Translations under genes and position numbers: made by a program
Notes under the pieces: model-generated
Databases searched by the model: none
The model's input: only the letters and a program-made list of their open reading frames with translations
Told to the model about the DNA's origin: nothing
In this document: positions 34,459 through 43,620 of the stretch, one piece after another
How positions within the stretch are numbered: position 1 is the stretch's first letter
How the letters are laid out: every line of letters starts with the position of its first letter
Assembly: GCF_004127445.1 (NCBI RefSeq)
Contig: NZ_QEXM01000040.1
Coordinates: 62,001 to 126,000 of the forward strand
DNA length: 64,000 nucleotides
From: Streptomyces alfalfae
GTDB taxonomy: Bacteria > Actinomycetota > Actinomycetes > Streptomycetales > Streptomycetaceae
Reading direction: 5' to 3'

Positions 34459-35898
34459 TCACGCCTCGACCGCCGCCACGGTCTTGTCCTGGTTCTTGTC
34501 CTCGTTCTCGTTCTCGTCCTCGGCCGAGACCTCGCTGTCCGCGTCGTCCGCGTCGCCCGCGTCGGCCGGGTCCGTCTCCGCCACGAAGCCGGGCAGCCAC
34601 TCCTCCAGCTCGTCCCGCATCCGGACCGTCGCCCCCAGCTGGCACAGCACCCCGATGGTGCTCAACGTCACGCGGTGTATCAGCAGATACGCCGGGGGCA
34701 GGTTCAGCTGCTTGCCCAACTGGTGGGCGGGGGAGCGGGGATCGGCCACCCGGGCCGCCTGGCTGCGCATCCAGCCCCGGGTGAACGTGAACTCGTCCAC
34801 CAGCATGGGCTCGATGATCGGCAGCAGATAGTCCAGCACCGCGTCCGGTTCGAGCTCCACGGACTCCTTGACGAAGCCCTCCGCGCACAGCATCTCGTAG
34901 ACCGCGTCGGCCTCGCCCTCCAGCGTCATCCGCATGGCCTCACCGATGATCACCGGCAGGCCGCCGGGGAGCCGGTCCACCGTGCCGAAGTCCAGGACGC
35001 CGAGCCGCCAGCCGTCCTCACCGTCGGGCACCAGCCGGAAGTTCCCCGGGTGCGGATCGGCGTGCAGCAGCCCCGTGCGCGCCGGGCCCGAGAAGAGGAA
35101 ACGGGCCAGCAGCTGGCCCGCCCGGTCGCGCTGCTCCTGCGAGCCGTCCGCGATCACCTCCGACAGCGGCGTCCCGTCCATCCACTCGGTGACCAGAACC
35201 TGATCACCCTGATACACCACCTGGGGCACCACGACGTCCGGGTCGTCCACGAACTCCTCGGCGTGGGCCTGCTGAGCCCGTGCCTCCAGCCCGTAGTCCA
35301 GCTCCTCCGACACGCGGTCACGCAGCTCGGTGATGAGGGGCTTGATGTCCATGCCCGGAATCAGCGGGCCGAGCAGACGGGCGAAGCGGCTGATCTGGTT
35401 GAGGTCGGAGAGCAGGGCCTCGCCCGCTCCCGGGTACTGCACCTTGACCGCGACCTCGCGCCCGTCCTCCCAGACAGCCCGGTGCACCTGGCCGATGGAC
35501 GCGGCGGCGGCGGGCTTGTCCTCGAACTCCAGGAACAGGTCGCGCCAGTCCTCGCCGAGCCGCTCCGCGAGCACGGCGTGCACCGTGCGCGTCGGCATCG
35601 GAGGCGCCGCCTCCTGCAACTTCGTCAGTGTCGCGCGGTAGGGCCCCGCCACCTCCTCGGGCAGCGCGGACTCGAAGACGGAGAGCGCCTGCCCGAACTT
35701 CATGGCGCCGCCCTTCAGCTCCCCGAGGACCTTGAAGAGCTGCTCCGCCGTGCGCTGCTGCAGCTCACGCCCGACGATCTCCGCCGACTTGCCGCCGATC
35801 CGCTTGCCGAGCCCCCAGGTCGCGCGTCCCGCGAAGCCGAGTGGCAGCGCGGCCAGTTTGGCGGTTCGGGTGACCGCCTTCCGGGGAAGATCAGACAT
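34459..35898 (-). CDS. ABC1/UbiB-family atypical kinase
   Basis: A 479-residue soluble protein of the ABC1 (UbiB/ADCK) family. It carries the KxGQ-type motif GGAMKFGQALS, the AAAS nucleotide loop (PAAAASIGQVHRA), VAVKVQYPG, and HADPHPGNFRL with VLDFGTVDRLP for catalysis and metal binding. An acidic tail of about 30 residues (DADDSEVSAEDENE) ends it. The mycobacterial counterpart, also beside whiB7, has been connected with drug tolerance. The ATG at 35898 follows GGAGGGG by 5 bases and was preferred over a GTG at 35925. Confidence 0.9.
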   Translation of the reverse strand: MSDLPRKAVTRTAKLAALPLGFAGRATWGLGKRIGGKSAEIVGRELQQRTAEQLFKVLGELKGGAMKFGQALSVFESALPEEVAGPYRATLTKLQEAAPPMPTRTVHAVLAERLGEDWRDLFLEFEDKPAAAASIGQVHRAVWEDGREVAVKVQYPGAGEALLSDLNQISRFARLLGPLIPGMDIKPLITELRDRVSEELDYGLEARAQQAHAEEFVDDPDVVVPQVVYQGDQVLVTEWMDGTPLSEVIADGSQEQRDRAGQLLARFLFSGPARTGLLHADPHPGNFRLVPDGEDGWRLGVLDFGTVDRLPGGLPVIIGEAMRMTLEGEADAVYEMLCAEGFVKESVELEPDAVLDYLLPIIEPMLVDEFTFTRGWMRSQAARVADPRSPAHQLGKQLNLPPAYLLIHRVTLSTIGVLCQLGATVRMRDELEEWLPGFVAETDPADAGDADDADSEVSAEDENENEDKNQDKTVAAVEA

Positions 35899-35939
35899 TC
35901 GCCCCTCCAAGTCCCAGACAGCCACGCCCTCTCAGGCGG

Positions 35940-37118
35940 TTACCCGGCCATTGTTGCGTGCGGGTCCGTGTCAGTGGTCAGCCGATCCCCCTTAATGTGC
36001 GCAGCCGCCCCACAGGGACACGCGGGATGAGCCCGGACAGGGCGCGCGTGCCAAGCGAAATTGGGCACGGACGCCTCCCACCGGGCGTCCGTACACGCCG
36101 ATGGCGCTCCGTCGAGAAACGCGAGGGCATGCCCCGCGACCAGGCCCGCGACCGAGGTCGACAGCGCCAGATCGCACGCGGGCACATGCCGGGCGCGCCC
36201 CGAGCGCCACTGCGCCAGCATGCGCGGCCAGGTGGGGTCGTGGTCCGAACGCCGCCGGAAGAGACATCCGGCACACGCGGTCGCTCCCGGCAGGACCAGC
36301 GGCCCGACCACACCCGTGCCCTCGATCACACCCGCGTAGAGATGAGGGGTGCCGGCGGCCAGGAGCTCCTCCGCGGCACCGGCGTCCGGAGCGTAGGCAT
36401 GGAGGCCGTCCCGCGGGGCGATGATCACGAGGGAGAGCCCCGCCTCGCCCTCGGCGTCCGGGCCCGTCCCGCCCGGTCGGTCCGTGGCCGCGGAGCGCTT
36501 CGGCGGAGCGGCGCGCGGCGGCCGGTCCGGCGCCGAGCCCCGGACGAGACGCCGCGCCGCGGCGTCCCTGCGCTCCCCGATCGACTCGGCGGGCAGCCCG
36601 CCCGGTGCGACGTCCCACGGCTCCACGTGCCCGCCGTCCAGCACATCGACCCGACCCACACCCGCACCGGCGAGGATCGCGGCGACCAGCGCCCCCACCC
36701 GCCCCGCGCCCTGGACCCGCACGCGCATGGCCCGGCGCGCCGCGAGCTTCCCGATCGCCTCGCCCGGCTCCGACGAGGAGAGCGACAGCGAGGCCAGGTC
36801 GGCCCGCAGCCGGTCCATGACCCCGCTCCGCCCGCGCAGGCCGTCGGCGGCCGGGCCGCCACCCGTCGAGTCGTCGAGGAGCCCGGCCCGCGACAGCTCA
36901 CCCACCAGACGGTCCACGTGTCCGTCGGGCAGACCCATCCGCCGCGCCTCCTCGTGCAGGAGCGGCAGACCCCGGGTGCCGTCCAGGAGGGTCAGGAAAC
37001 TGCTCGTGGCCGTGTCCATCGGGCCGAGCACCAAGGCGTGCGCGGGCGCCACGCCGAACTGCACGGTGCTCAGGTCCCGCCAGCCGCGCCGCAGCGCCGG
37101 CTTCAGCGTCGGATGCAT
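35940..37118 (-). CDS. ThiF/E1-like protein
   Basis: A 392-residue protein with an N-terminal winged-helix-like region and a Rossmann segment GAGRVGALVAAILAGAGVG followed by VDVLDGGHVEPWDV, as in ThiF/MoeB enzymes. Cys pairs CAGC and CPCG near the C-terminus could bind zinc. Residues needed for adenylation are not clearly conserved, so activity is uncertain. Relatives include leader-peptide-binding proteins of azole-peptide clusters, but no such cluster is present. The ATG at 37118 has GGGGGAC 5 bases upstream. It lies directly upstream of the ABC1 kinase (41 bp), probably one operon. Confidence 0.75.
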   Translation of the reverse strand: MHPTLKPALRRGWRDLSTVQFGVAPAHALVLGPMDTATSSFLTLLDGTRGLPLLHEEARRMGLPDGHVDRLVGELSRAGLLDDSTGGGPAADGLRGRSGVMDRLRADLASLSLSSSEPGEAIGKLAARRAMRVRVQGAGRVGALVAAILAGAGVGRVDVLDGGHVEPWDVAPGGLPAESIGERRDAAARRLVRGSAPDRPPRAAPPKRSAATDRPGGTGPDAEGEAGLSLVIIAPRDGLHAYAPDAGAAEELLAAGTPHLYAGVIEGTGVVGPLVLPGATACAGCLFRRRSDHDPTWPRMLAQWRSGRARHVPACDLALSTSVAGLVAGHALAFLDGAPSACTDARWEASVPNFAWHARPVRAHPACPCGAAAHIKGDRLTTDTDPHATMAG

Positions 37119-37355
37119 GGTCGTCCCCCGTCGTCCGTCCGGCACCGCCCCGTCCGCGGCGCCGATCGAATGCCAGAGTGCCCGCCCCGCCGCATCCGTG
37201 CGTCGCGTTGTCCACAGGCAGGGGGTATTCGTCGTACTAGTCAGCCGCACGCGTCAAACCCGCCGGTCGTACGAGTCCGACGGACGGGGAGCGGAACAGC
37301 GCCGAAGTGCCCCGGAGGCGGGACTTCCCCCATGCCCAGCGGGTAACGTCGGGGC

Positions 37356-37979
37356 GTGCCCGCAGACCCGTTCCCTCGCGTCGCTGGGGAGACCTCGGCG
37401 CGCCGCGCAGGACCTCCACAGCGCAGCACGACCAGTCCGCCACAGTCCGGTGCGAAAGCCAGCGCGGTCGAGATCAGACGCAGCGCCCGCCGGCGCAGAA
37501 CGGTCTCCGCCTACCGGGAGGGCGACCGCACCGTCGTCCTCATGCCGGCCCGCATGTCGGAGGCCGAGGAGCAGCGCTGGGTCGGTGTGATGCTCGACAA
37601 GCTCGCGGCGCAGGAGAGCAAGCGGCTCCTCGGCGACGCGGAGCTCTCCGAGCGCGCCGGGCAGCTCTCCGAGCAGTACTTCGGCGGCCGGGCCAGGCCC
37701 GCCTCCGTCCGCTGGGTCACGAACCAGAACACCCGGTGGGGTTCCTGCACCCCGTCGGAGGGCAGTATCCGCCTTTCGCACCGCTTGCAGGGTATGCCCG
37801 AGTACGTCGTGGACTACGTCCTCGTCCACGAGCTCGCCCATCTTCTCGTCCCGGGTCACGGGCCCCGTTTCTGGCGCCTTCTCGAGGCCTATCCGCGCAC
37901 CGAGAGAGCCCGGGGATACCTCGAAGGGGTGGTCGCGGCCGGCCGGCTGCCCCATCTCCCCGCCGCCCGCGAGGAGTGA
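37356..37979 (+). CDS. YgjP/DUF45-type metallopeptidase
   Basis: A 207-residue protein with the YgjP signature NTRWGSC and the metal motif HELAHLLVPGHGPRFW, that is HExxH plus a third His. The family is a minimal zinc-peptidase of unknown substrate, often near stress genes. TAACGT ends 6 bases before the GTG, suggesting a leaderless transcript. The N-terminal 45 residues are disordered and rich in Arg, Gln and Ser. Confidence 0.85.
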   Translation: MPADPFPRVAGETSARRAGPPQRSTTSPPQSGAKASAVEIRRSARRRRTVSAYREGDRTVVLMPARMSEAEEQRWVGVMLDKLAAQESKRLLGDAELSERAGQLSEQYFGGRARPASVRWVTNQNTRWGSCTPSEGSIRLSHRLQGMPEYVVDYVLVHELAHLLVPGHGPRFWRLLEAYPRTERARGYLEGVVAAGRLPHLPAAREE

Positions 37980-38117
37980 ACGACCGCGGTCCGAGGAGCG
38001 AGCGCCCGCGGTCCGGGGCGGTTGTGTAGCGGGTCTGTACCGGCTTGGTCGCCTGTCCGACTTTGCGGTTAGCCTGACGCGACGCAATCACATCGGGATG
38101 GGGGACGGTCGTTACGT

Positions 38118-39860
38118 ATGGCCAGGGAATTCCAACGCGGCCACAAGGCCAAGATCAGTGACCTGACAGCGGGTACCGATCTGTACGTAGGCGTGCAGAT
38201 CTCCGCCCCCGGACTGTCCTTCGACATCAGCTGCTTCGGCCTGGACGCGAGTGAGCGGCTCTCGGACGACCGTTACTTCATCTTCTTCAACCAGCCGAAG
38301 TCGCCGGAGGAGTCGATCCAGCTCCTCGGCGCGCAGGCCGGCGACACCGAGTCCTTCCGCGTCACGCTCGACCGCGTCCCACAGCAGATCCAGCGGCTCT
38401 CCTTCACGGCGACGATCGACGGCGCCGGACAGATGTCGCAGGTCGCGTCGGGGTACATCCGCATCGTCGCGGGCGGCGAAGAGGTCGCCCGCTACGCCTT
38501 CAGCGGCGCGGAGTTCTCCACGGAGCGCGCCGTCATGCTGGGCGACTTCTACCTCAAGGACGTCTGGCGGTTCGCCGCGATCGGCCAGGGCTTCGACGGC
38601 GGGCTCGAAGCCCTCCTGAAGAACTTCGGCGGAGAGGTCGCCGAGGAGGAGCCCGCGCCCGCGCCGCCGCAGAGCGCGGCCGCGCCCTCCTTCGCGCCGC
38701 CCGCGCAGGCCGCCGCCCCGCCGGCGTTCGGCGCCCCCGTGGCCCCGGCTCCCGCCCCGGCTCAGCCCGCCGCCCCCGCCCCGGCTCCGGCTCCCGCCCC
38801 CGCGCAGCACTTCGCGCCGCCGCAGGGCGCCACGCCGCCGCCCGCCACTCCCGCCGACCCGATGCATGCCGCGCAGACGGTCGTGGCCCCGATGAACCAG
38901 CCTCCCGGGGCTGCCGTGCCGCCTCCCCCGCAGGCGCCCTCGCCGTACGGTCAGCCCGGCGCTCAGCAGCAGCCGCCGTTCGGCCAGATGCCCGGCCAGC
39001 AGCAGGCCCCCGGCCAGACCGCGCCCCCGCCCCCGGGCTACGGCCAGCAGCCGCAGGCCCCGATGCCGCCGGGGTACGGCCAGCCGCAGGGCGTCCCCAT
39101 GCCTGCCGGATACGGCCAGCCGCAGGGCGGCCAGTTCCCCGGCCAGGGCGCTCCCCAGGGCGTCCCCCAGGGCGCACCGCAGAGCGCAGCTCCGCAGGGC
39201 GCAGGTGTCGCCGCCGCGCTCCAGAAGTACCGCGAGGCGCCCACCGGCCAGCGCTGGACCCAGCAGAACGAGAAGCTGATCCGCGTCGACCTCGGGGTCA
39301 GCGAGCAGCCGATCCTCGCCCGCCAGGGCAGCATGGTGCTCTACCAGGGCAAGGTCGAGTTCAGCTACAAGGGCGCCGGCTTCGCGGGCCGCGTCGTGGG
39401 CAACGCCACCGGCCAGGAGATGCAGCTGATGCGCTGCTCGGGCCGCGGCCAGGTCTTCCTGGCCGAGGAGGGCACCCACCTGCACCCGATCGAACTGCAG
39501 GGCGACGCGATCTGCGTCTCGGCGGAGAACGTCCTCGCCTTCGACGAGACCCTCCAGCACGAGGTGCGCAGGATCGAGGGGCACGGCATTCCCGGCGGCG
39601 CGCTGTTCGTCATGCAGTTCCAGGGCACCGGCACGGTCATCGTGAAGACGCACGGGGTGCCTGTCGTGCTGCCCGTCACGCCGACGACGTTCGCCGACTG
39701 CCACGCCGTCGTCGCCTGGTCCGCCGCCGCCCAGGCGATCGTCTCCAGCCAGGTGCGGATGCGCAGCAACGCCTACGCCGGCTCCACGGGGGAGAGCGTC
39801 AACCTCCAGTTCCGTGGCGCGCCCGGCAACTTCATCGTCGTCCAGCCGTACGAGGTCTGA
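38118..39860 (+). CDS. TerD-AIM24 fusion protein
   Basis: A 580-residue two-domain protein. Residues 1-175 form a TerD domain with the calcium-binding type segments FDISCFGLDASERLSDDRYF and TIDGAGQMSQVASGYIRI. A linker of about 190 residues is Pro/Gln/Ala-rich with repeats such as PPGYGQPQG. Residues 370-580 form an AIM24 domain (GSMVLYQGKVEF, RCSGRGQVFLAEEGT). TerD proteins accompany tellurite and general stress resistance; AIM24 acts in mitochondria of eukaryotes but is unexplained in bacteria. It heads a run of three AIM24 genes. Confidence 0.87.
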   Translation: MAREFQRGHKAKISDLTAGTDLYVGVQISAPGLSFDISCFGLDASERLSDDRYFIFFNQPKSPEESIQLLGAQAGDTESFRVTLDRVPQQIQRLSFTATIDGAGQMSQVASGYIRIVAGGEEVARYAFSGAEFSTERAVMLGDFYLKDVWRFAAIGQGFDGGLEALLKNFGGEVAEEEPAPAPPQSAAAPSFAPPAQAAAPPAFGAPVAPAPAPAQPAAPAPAPAPAPAQHFAPPQGATPPPATPADPMHAAQTVVAPMNQPPGAAVPPPPQAPSPYGQPGAQQQPPFGQMPGQQQAPGQTAPPPPGYGQQPQAPMPPGYGQPQGVPMPAGYGQPQGGQFPGQGAPQGVPQGAPQSAAPQGAGVAAALQKYREAPTGQRWTQQNEKLIRVDLGVSEQPILARQGSMVLYQGKVEFSYKGAGFAGRVVGNATGQEMQLMRCSGRGQVFLAEEGTHLHPIELQGDAICVSAENVLAFDETLQHEVRRIEGHGIPGGALFVMQFQGTGTVIVKTHGVPVVLPVTPTTFADCHAVVAWSAAAQAIVSSQVRMRSNAYAGSTGESVNLQFRGAPGNFIVVQPYEV

Positions 39861-39871
39861 GGGAGCCCGTC

Positions 39872-40552
39872 ATGAACCAGCAACTCGCGGGCTTCGCTCC
39901 CGCACCCGTCGCCACCCGTATGGAGAACCACGGCCACCACATGGTGAAGGTGGCCATGCAGACCGGAAACGACCTCTACGCGCGCGTGGGCTCGATGGTC
40001 GCCTACGAGGGCTTCGTGCAGTACGAGCCGAATCCGCCCGCCGTCCGTCAGGTCGCACGCGAGTGGATGACCGGCGAGGGCGCGCCCCTGATGAAGTGCT
40101 CCGGCGACGGCCTGCTCTATCTCGCGGACTACGGAGCGGACGTCGTCGTCATCAACCTTGCGGGTGACTCCCTCTCGGTGAACGGCACCAACCTGCTCGC
40201 CTTCGACGCCTCCCTCCAATGGGGCGTGGAGCGGGTCAAGGGCATGGCCAAGTTCGCCGGGCAGGGCCTGTGGAACATCAAGATCTCCGGCCAGGGCTGG
40301 GTCGCGCTGACCTCGCGGGGAACCCCCATCGTCGTCGACTGCGGTCGCGGCGAGGACGAGACGTACGTCGACCCGGACGCCCTGATCGCCTGGTCCCCGA
40401 ACCTGAAGGTGAAGGGCAAGCGCAGCTTCAAGGCCGGCTCCCTCATCGGGCGCGGCAGCGGCGAGGCCTACCAGATGGGCTTCTCCGGGGAGGGCATCGT
40501 CGTCGTACAGCCCAGCGAGGACAGCACCGATCGTCTCCGAGCACGGGGCTGA
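39872..40552 (+). CDS. AIM24-family protein
   Basis: A 226-residue stand-alone AIM24 domain: GSMVAYEGFVQYEP, MKCSGDGLLYLADYGADVVV, GQGLWNIKISGQGWVAL. The TerD fusion ends 11 bases upstream and the next homologue begins 16 bases downstream, so the three are one operon. The beta-barrel shape of the family suggests homo- or hetero-oligomers. No enzymatic motif is visible. Confidence 0.87.
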   Translation: MNQQLAGFAPAPVATRMENHGHHMVKVAMQTGNDLYARVGSMVAYEGFVQYEPNPPAVRQVAREWMTGEGAPLMKCSGDGLLYLADYGADVVVINLAGDSLSVNGTNLLAFDASLQWGVERVKGMAKFAGQGLWNIKISGQGWVALTSRGTPIVVDCGRGEDETYVDPDALIAWSPNLKVKGKRSFKAGSLIGRGSGEAYQMGFSGEGIVVVQPSEDSTDRLRARG

Positions 40553-40568
40553 GGGGGAGCGACACATC

Positions 40569-41324
40569 ATGCAGAGCCCACTTTTCGCGCACGCCGAGCA
40601 GCAGACGCACGAGCGCTACAACGTCCAGAACCCGCAGCTCCTGCGGGTGGCCCTGGACGGGCACGACGACGTCCTGGCCCGCAAGGGGTCCATGGTCGCC
40701 TACCAGGGTCTGATCGAGTTCGACGCCGAGTACCAGAGCCGGGGCAACCAGCGGGCACGCGCGCACACGGGCGAGGGCCTTGACCTGATGCGGTGCCACG
40801 GCCAGGGCACCGTCTACTTCGCCAACCTCGCCCAGTACATCCATGTGGTGGACGTGGACCAGGACGGCCTGACCGTGGACAGCAGCTATGTCCTCGCGAT
40901 GGACTCGTCGCTGACCCACCAGGTCATCGCCGTGGACAGCCAGTACGGCATCTCCGGCTCCGGCAAGTACCAGCTCAACATCTCCGGCCGCGGCAAGGTC
41001 GCCCTGATGACCTCGGGCCAGCCGCTGATGCTCCAGGTCACGCCCGACCGGTACGTCAACGCCGACGCGGACGCGATCGTCGCCTGGTCCAACGGTCTGC
41101 GCGTGCAGATGCAGGCCCAGACCCACTCCTCGGGCGTCTGGCGACGCCGCGGCAACACCGGCGAGGGCTGGGAGCTGAGCTTCATGGGGCAGGGCTACGC
41201 GCTCGTGCAGCCGAGCGAGATGCTGCCGCCCCAGAACGCGGTCGTCGGGCGGGGCGCCGGGGCGCAGTTCGGCGTGGGCCAGCAGGGGGCCCGGGGGCAG
41301 AACCAGGGCAACGTCTGGAGTTAG
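40569..41324 (+). CDS. AIM24-family protein
   Basis: A 251-residue third AIM24 domain with GSMVAYQGLIEFDAE, MRCHGQGTVYFANLAQ and GSGKYQLNISGRGKVALM, ending in a Gly/Gln-rich tail (GRGAGAQFGVGQQGARGQNQ). It is more similar in layout to its neighbour than to the fusion protein. A strong terminator follows, so it closes the operon. Confidence 0.87.
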   Translation: MQSPLFAHAEQQTHERYNVQNPQLLRVALDGHDDVLARKGSMVAYQGLIEFDAEYQSRGNQRARAHTGEGLDLMRCHGQGTVYFANLAQYIHVVDVDQDGLTVDSSYVLAMDSSLTHQVIAVDSQYGISGSGKYQLNISGRGKVALMTSGQPLMLQVTPDRYVNADADAIVAWSNGLRVQMQAQTHSSGVWRRRGNTGEGWELSFMGQGYALVQPSEMLPPQNAVVGRGAGAQFGVGQQGARGQNQGNVWS

Positions 41325-41346
41325 CGGCGGGAGCGAACCCGGCACT

Positions 41347-41407
41347 GAGGGGGCGTGGGGATCCGCGGGCCGTATACGGCTGGTCGCGCAGATCCCCGCG
41401 CCCCTTC
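41347..41407. terminator. long terminator hairpin after the AIM24 operon
   Basis: A 17-base stem (41347-41363 with 41391-41407) has two G-U pairs and a 27-base loop that itself contains the palindrome CCGTATACGG. It lies between convergent genes. Confidence 0.75.
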
Positions 41408-41418
41408 AGGGCCGGTCC

Positions 41419-41943
41419 CTACAGGCGTGCCCTCGTCGCCTCCACCAGGCGGACGACCGACTCGTCCGCCACGCCCGCCACGTCCTCGTACGAGAACCAG
41501 CGCAGGTCCAGCGACTCGTCGCTGATCGTCTCGACGGCGTCCTCGGGGGCCAGCGCGGCGTACTGCACGTCCAGGTGCTGGGTGCACGGGCCCGGGATCG
41601 GGTGCCTGTCCAGGCGGACGGGGCCGCCCCCGAGGAGCGTCAGGCCGGTCACGCCGGACTCCTCCGTGGCCTCGCGCAGGGCGGCGCCGGCCAGCGTCGT
41701 GTCGCCCGGCTCGCAGTGGCCGCCCATCTGCAGCCACATCCGCAGCTTCTTGTGCAGGGTCAGCAGCACCCGGCCGCGGGAGGGGTCCACGACCAGGGCG
41801 CTCGCCGTCACATGCCCCGCCATGCAGGCCTTCCACATGCCGTCGTCGCCGTGCGCGGACAGGTGGTCCAGATAGGCCTGGCGCAGCTCGGGCTGGTTCT
41901 CGTACTCCTTGAGGACGAGGACCGCGTCGTCGTACAGGCTCAC
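41419..41943 (-). CDS. Nudix hydrolase
   Basis: A 174-residue Nudix protein. The box reads GHCEPGD then REATEESGV: the first acidic position is Asp instead of Glu and the spacing to REATEESG is one residue longer than the textbook box. The REUxEExGU half is intact, so a diphosphohydrolase is likely, with unknown substrate. The GTG start overlaps the stop codon of the DUF2342-type gene upstream, so the pair is coupled. Confidence 0.85.
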   Translation of the reverse strand: MSLYDDAVLVLKEYENQPELRQAYLDHLSAHGDDGMWKACMAGHVTASALVVDPSRGRVLLTLHKKLRMWLQMGGHCEPGDTTLAGAALREATEESGVTGLTLLGGGPVRLDRHPIPGPCTQHLDVQYAALAPEDAVETISDESLDLRWFSYEDVAGVADESVVRLVEATRARL

Positions 41944-43430
41944 TTGCCGTCGTCCTCCGGGGACTGGTCGTCGCCCTCGTCCTTCGTGAGGTCCGGCTCG
42001 GCGTCCGGCTTCGTGAGGTCCGGCTTCGCGGCGGAGCCGCCGCCCGCCGCCTCGCCGAGCATCTTGTCCAGCTCGGAGAAGTCCATGTGCTCGCGGTGGA
42101 CGAAGCCGTCCGGGTCGTCCAGGTCGGACGCCGTCGGCAGCATGTCCGGGTGCTCCCAGAGGCCGTCGCGGCCGTCGACGCCGCGCGCGTCCGTGAGCGA
42201 GGCCCACAGGCGCGAGGCGTCGCGCAGCCGGCGCGGACGCAGTTCGAGCCCGATCAGCGTGGCGAACGTCTGCTCGGCCGGGCCGCCCGTCGCCCGGCGG
42301 CGGCGCAGCGTCTCCCGGAGCGCGTCGGCCGACGTCAGACGGGGCTTGGCGGCGGCGTGCACCACGGCGTCCACCCAGCCCTCCACGAGCGCCAGAGCCG
42401 TCTCCAGACGGGCCAGGGCGGCCTTCTGGGCCGGGGTGTCCTCCGGCTGGAACATGCCCTGCTGGAGCGCTTCCTGCAGCTGCTCCGGATTCTGCGGGTC
42501 GAGCTGGCCGACGACGTCCTCCAGCTTGGCGGTGTCGACCTTGATCCCGCGGGCATAGCCCTCGACGGCGCCGAAGAGGTGCGAGCGCAGCCACGGCACG
42601 TGGGCGAAGAGCCGCTGGTGGGCGGCCTCGCGCAGCGCCAGATACAGCCGCACCTCGTCCTTGTCGACGCCCAGGTCCTTGCCGAACGTCTGGATGTTCA
42701 CCGGTAGGAGCGCGGCCTTGCCCGCCGGGCCGAGCGGCAGGCCGATGTCGGTGGAGCCGACGACCTCGCCCGCGAGCACGCCCACGGCCTGGCCGATCTG
42801 CTGGCCGAACATGGCGCCGCCCATGGAGCGCATCATGCCGATCAGCGGGCCCGCCATGGCCTGCATCTCCTCGGGGAGCACATCGCCCATGGCGAGGCCC
42901 ACCCGCTCGGCCACCGGGTCGACGAGCTCCTTCCACACCGGCAGGGTCGCCTCGACCCACTCGGCGCGGCTCCAGGCCACGGCCGTGCCGGACCCCGAGG
43001 GCAGCGACGTCGCGTCGTCCAGCCACAGGTCGGCGAGGCGCACGGCCTCCGCGACGGCGGAGCGCTCGGCGGGACCCACACTGGCGTCCTTGACGCCGTC
43101 GGCCGTGCCCTGGGCCACGGTCTGCCGGGCGATGTCCTTGGCCATGTCCCAGTTCACCGGGCCGCCCTCGTACGAGAGCATCTGGCCGAGCTGCTGGAAG
43201 GCGGCGCCCAGGTCGTTCGGGTTCATCGAACCGAACATCGCGGCGAACGGGTTGTCACCGCCGCCCGGGCCGCCGGCCCCGGGGAACCCCCCGAAACCGA
43301 ACGGGTTCGCCGGACCACCGGCGCCCGGTCCCCCACGCCGGCCCTCTCCGGGGGATTCCTTCTTCTTGCCCTCGTCGCCGTCTTCCGGCTCCTCCGGCGG
43401 AAGGCCGAATCCGAATGGGGTGTCACTCAC
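41940..43430 (-). CDS. DUF2342-type zinc-dependent metalloprotease homologue
   Basis: A 496-residue actinobacterial protein. A disordered Gly/Pro/Phe-rich N-terminus (GGPANPFGFGGFPGAGG) is followed by a large helical domain. The zincin helix is LREAAHQRLFAHVPWL: the canonical HExxH reads REAAH, with Arg in place of the first His, so proteolysis is doubtful or uses other ligands. The C-terminal tail is acidic with a PDLTK repeat. A homologue lies in the matching mycobacterial neighbourhood. The GTG at 43430 was chosen as the start of the conserved sequence. Confidence 0.82.
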   Translation of the reverse strand: MSDTPFGFGLPPEEPEDGDEGKKKESPGEGRRGGPGAGGPANPFGFGGFPGAGGPGGGDNPFAAMFGSMNPNDLGAAFQQLGQMLSYEGGPVNWDMAKDIARQTVAQGTADGVKDASVGPAERSAVAEAVRLADLWLDDATSLPSGSGTAVAWSRAEWVEATLPVWKELVDPVAERVGLAMGDVLPEEMQAMAGPLIGMMRSMGGAMFGQQIGQAVGVLAGEVVGSTDIGLPLGPAGKAALLPVNIQTFGKDLGVDKDEVRLYLALREAAHQRLFAHVPWLRSHLFGAVEGYARGIKVDTAKLEDVVGQLDPQNPEQLQEALQQGMFQPEDTPAQKAALARLETALALVEGWVDAVVHAAAKPRLTSADALRETLRRRRATGGPAEQTFATLIGLELRPRRLRDASRLWASLTDARGVDGRDGLWEHPDMLPTASDLDDPDGFVHREHMDFSELDKMLGEAAGGGSAAKPDLTKPDAEPDLTKDEGDDQSPEDDGK

Positions 43431-43620
43431 GGGATTCCTCGGCTCGTCAGGCCGCCGGTATCGTCCGGCGGCGGCTGCCCTACAACACCACCCAGCGTAG
43501 ACACCATGACGGGTTCGGGCCTCGGTGCTTCGCCGACTGATGGCCTGCGGCAGGATGGATGCCACCTGGTACGTACGCGTCATTCGGGTACGTACTGAAG
43601 ACAACCGCTGGAGACGCCCG

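Noticed and set aside
35940..37118. Azole-peptide (TOMM) biosynthetic cluster around the ThiF-like gene
   Set aside because: No precursor peptide, YcaO or dehydrogenase gene is present nearby; the neighbours are conserved housekeeping genes.
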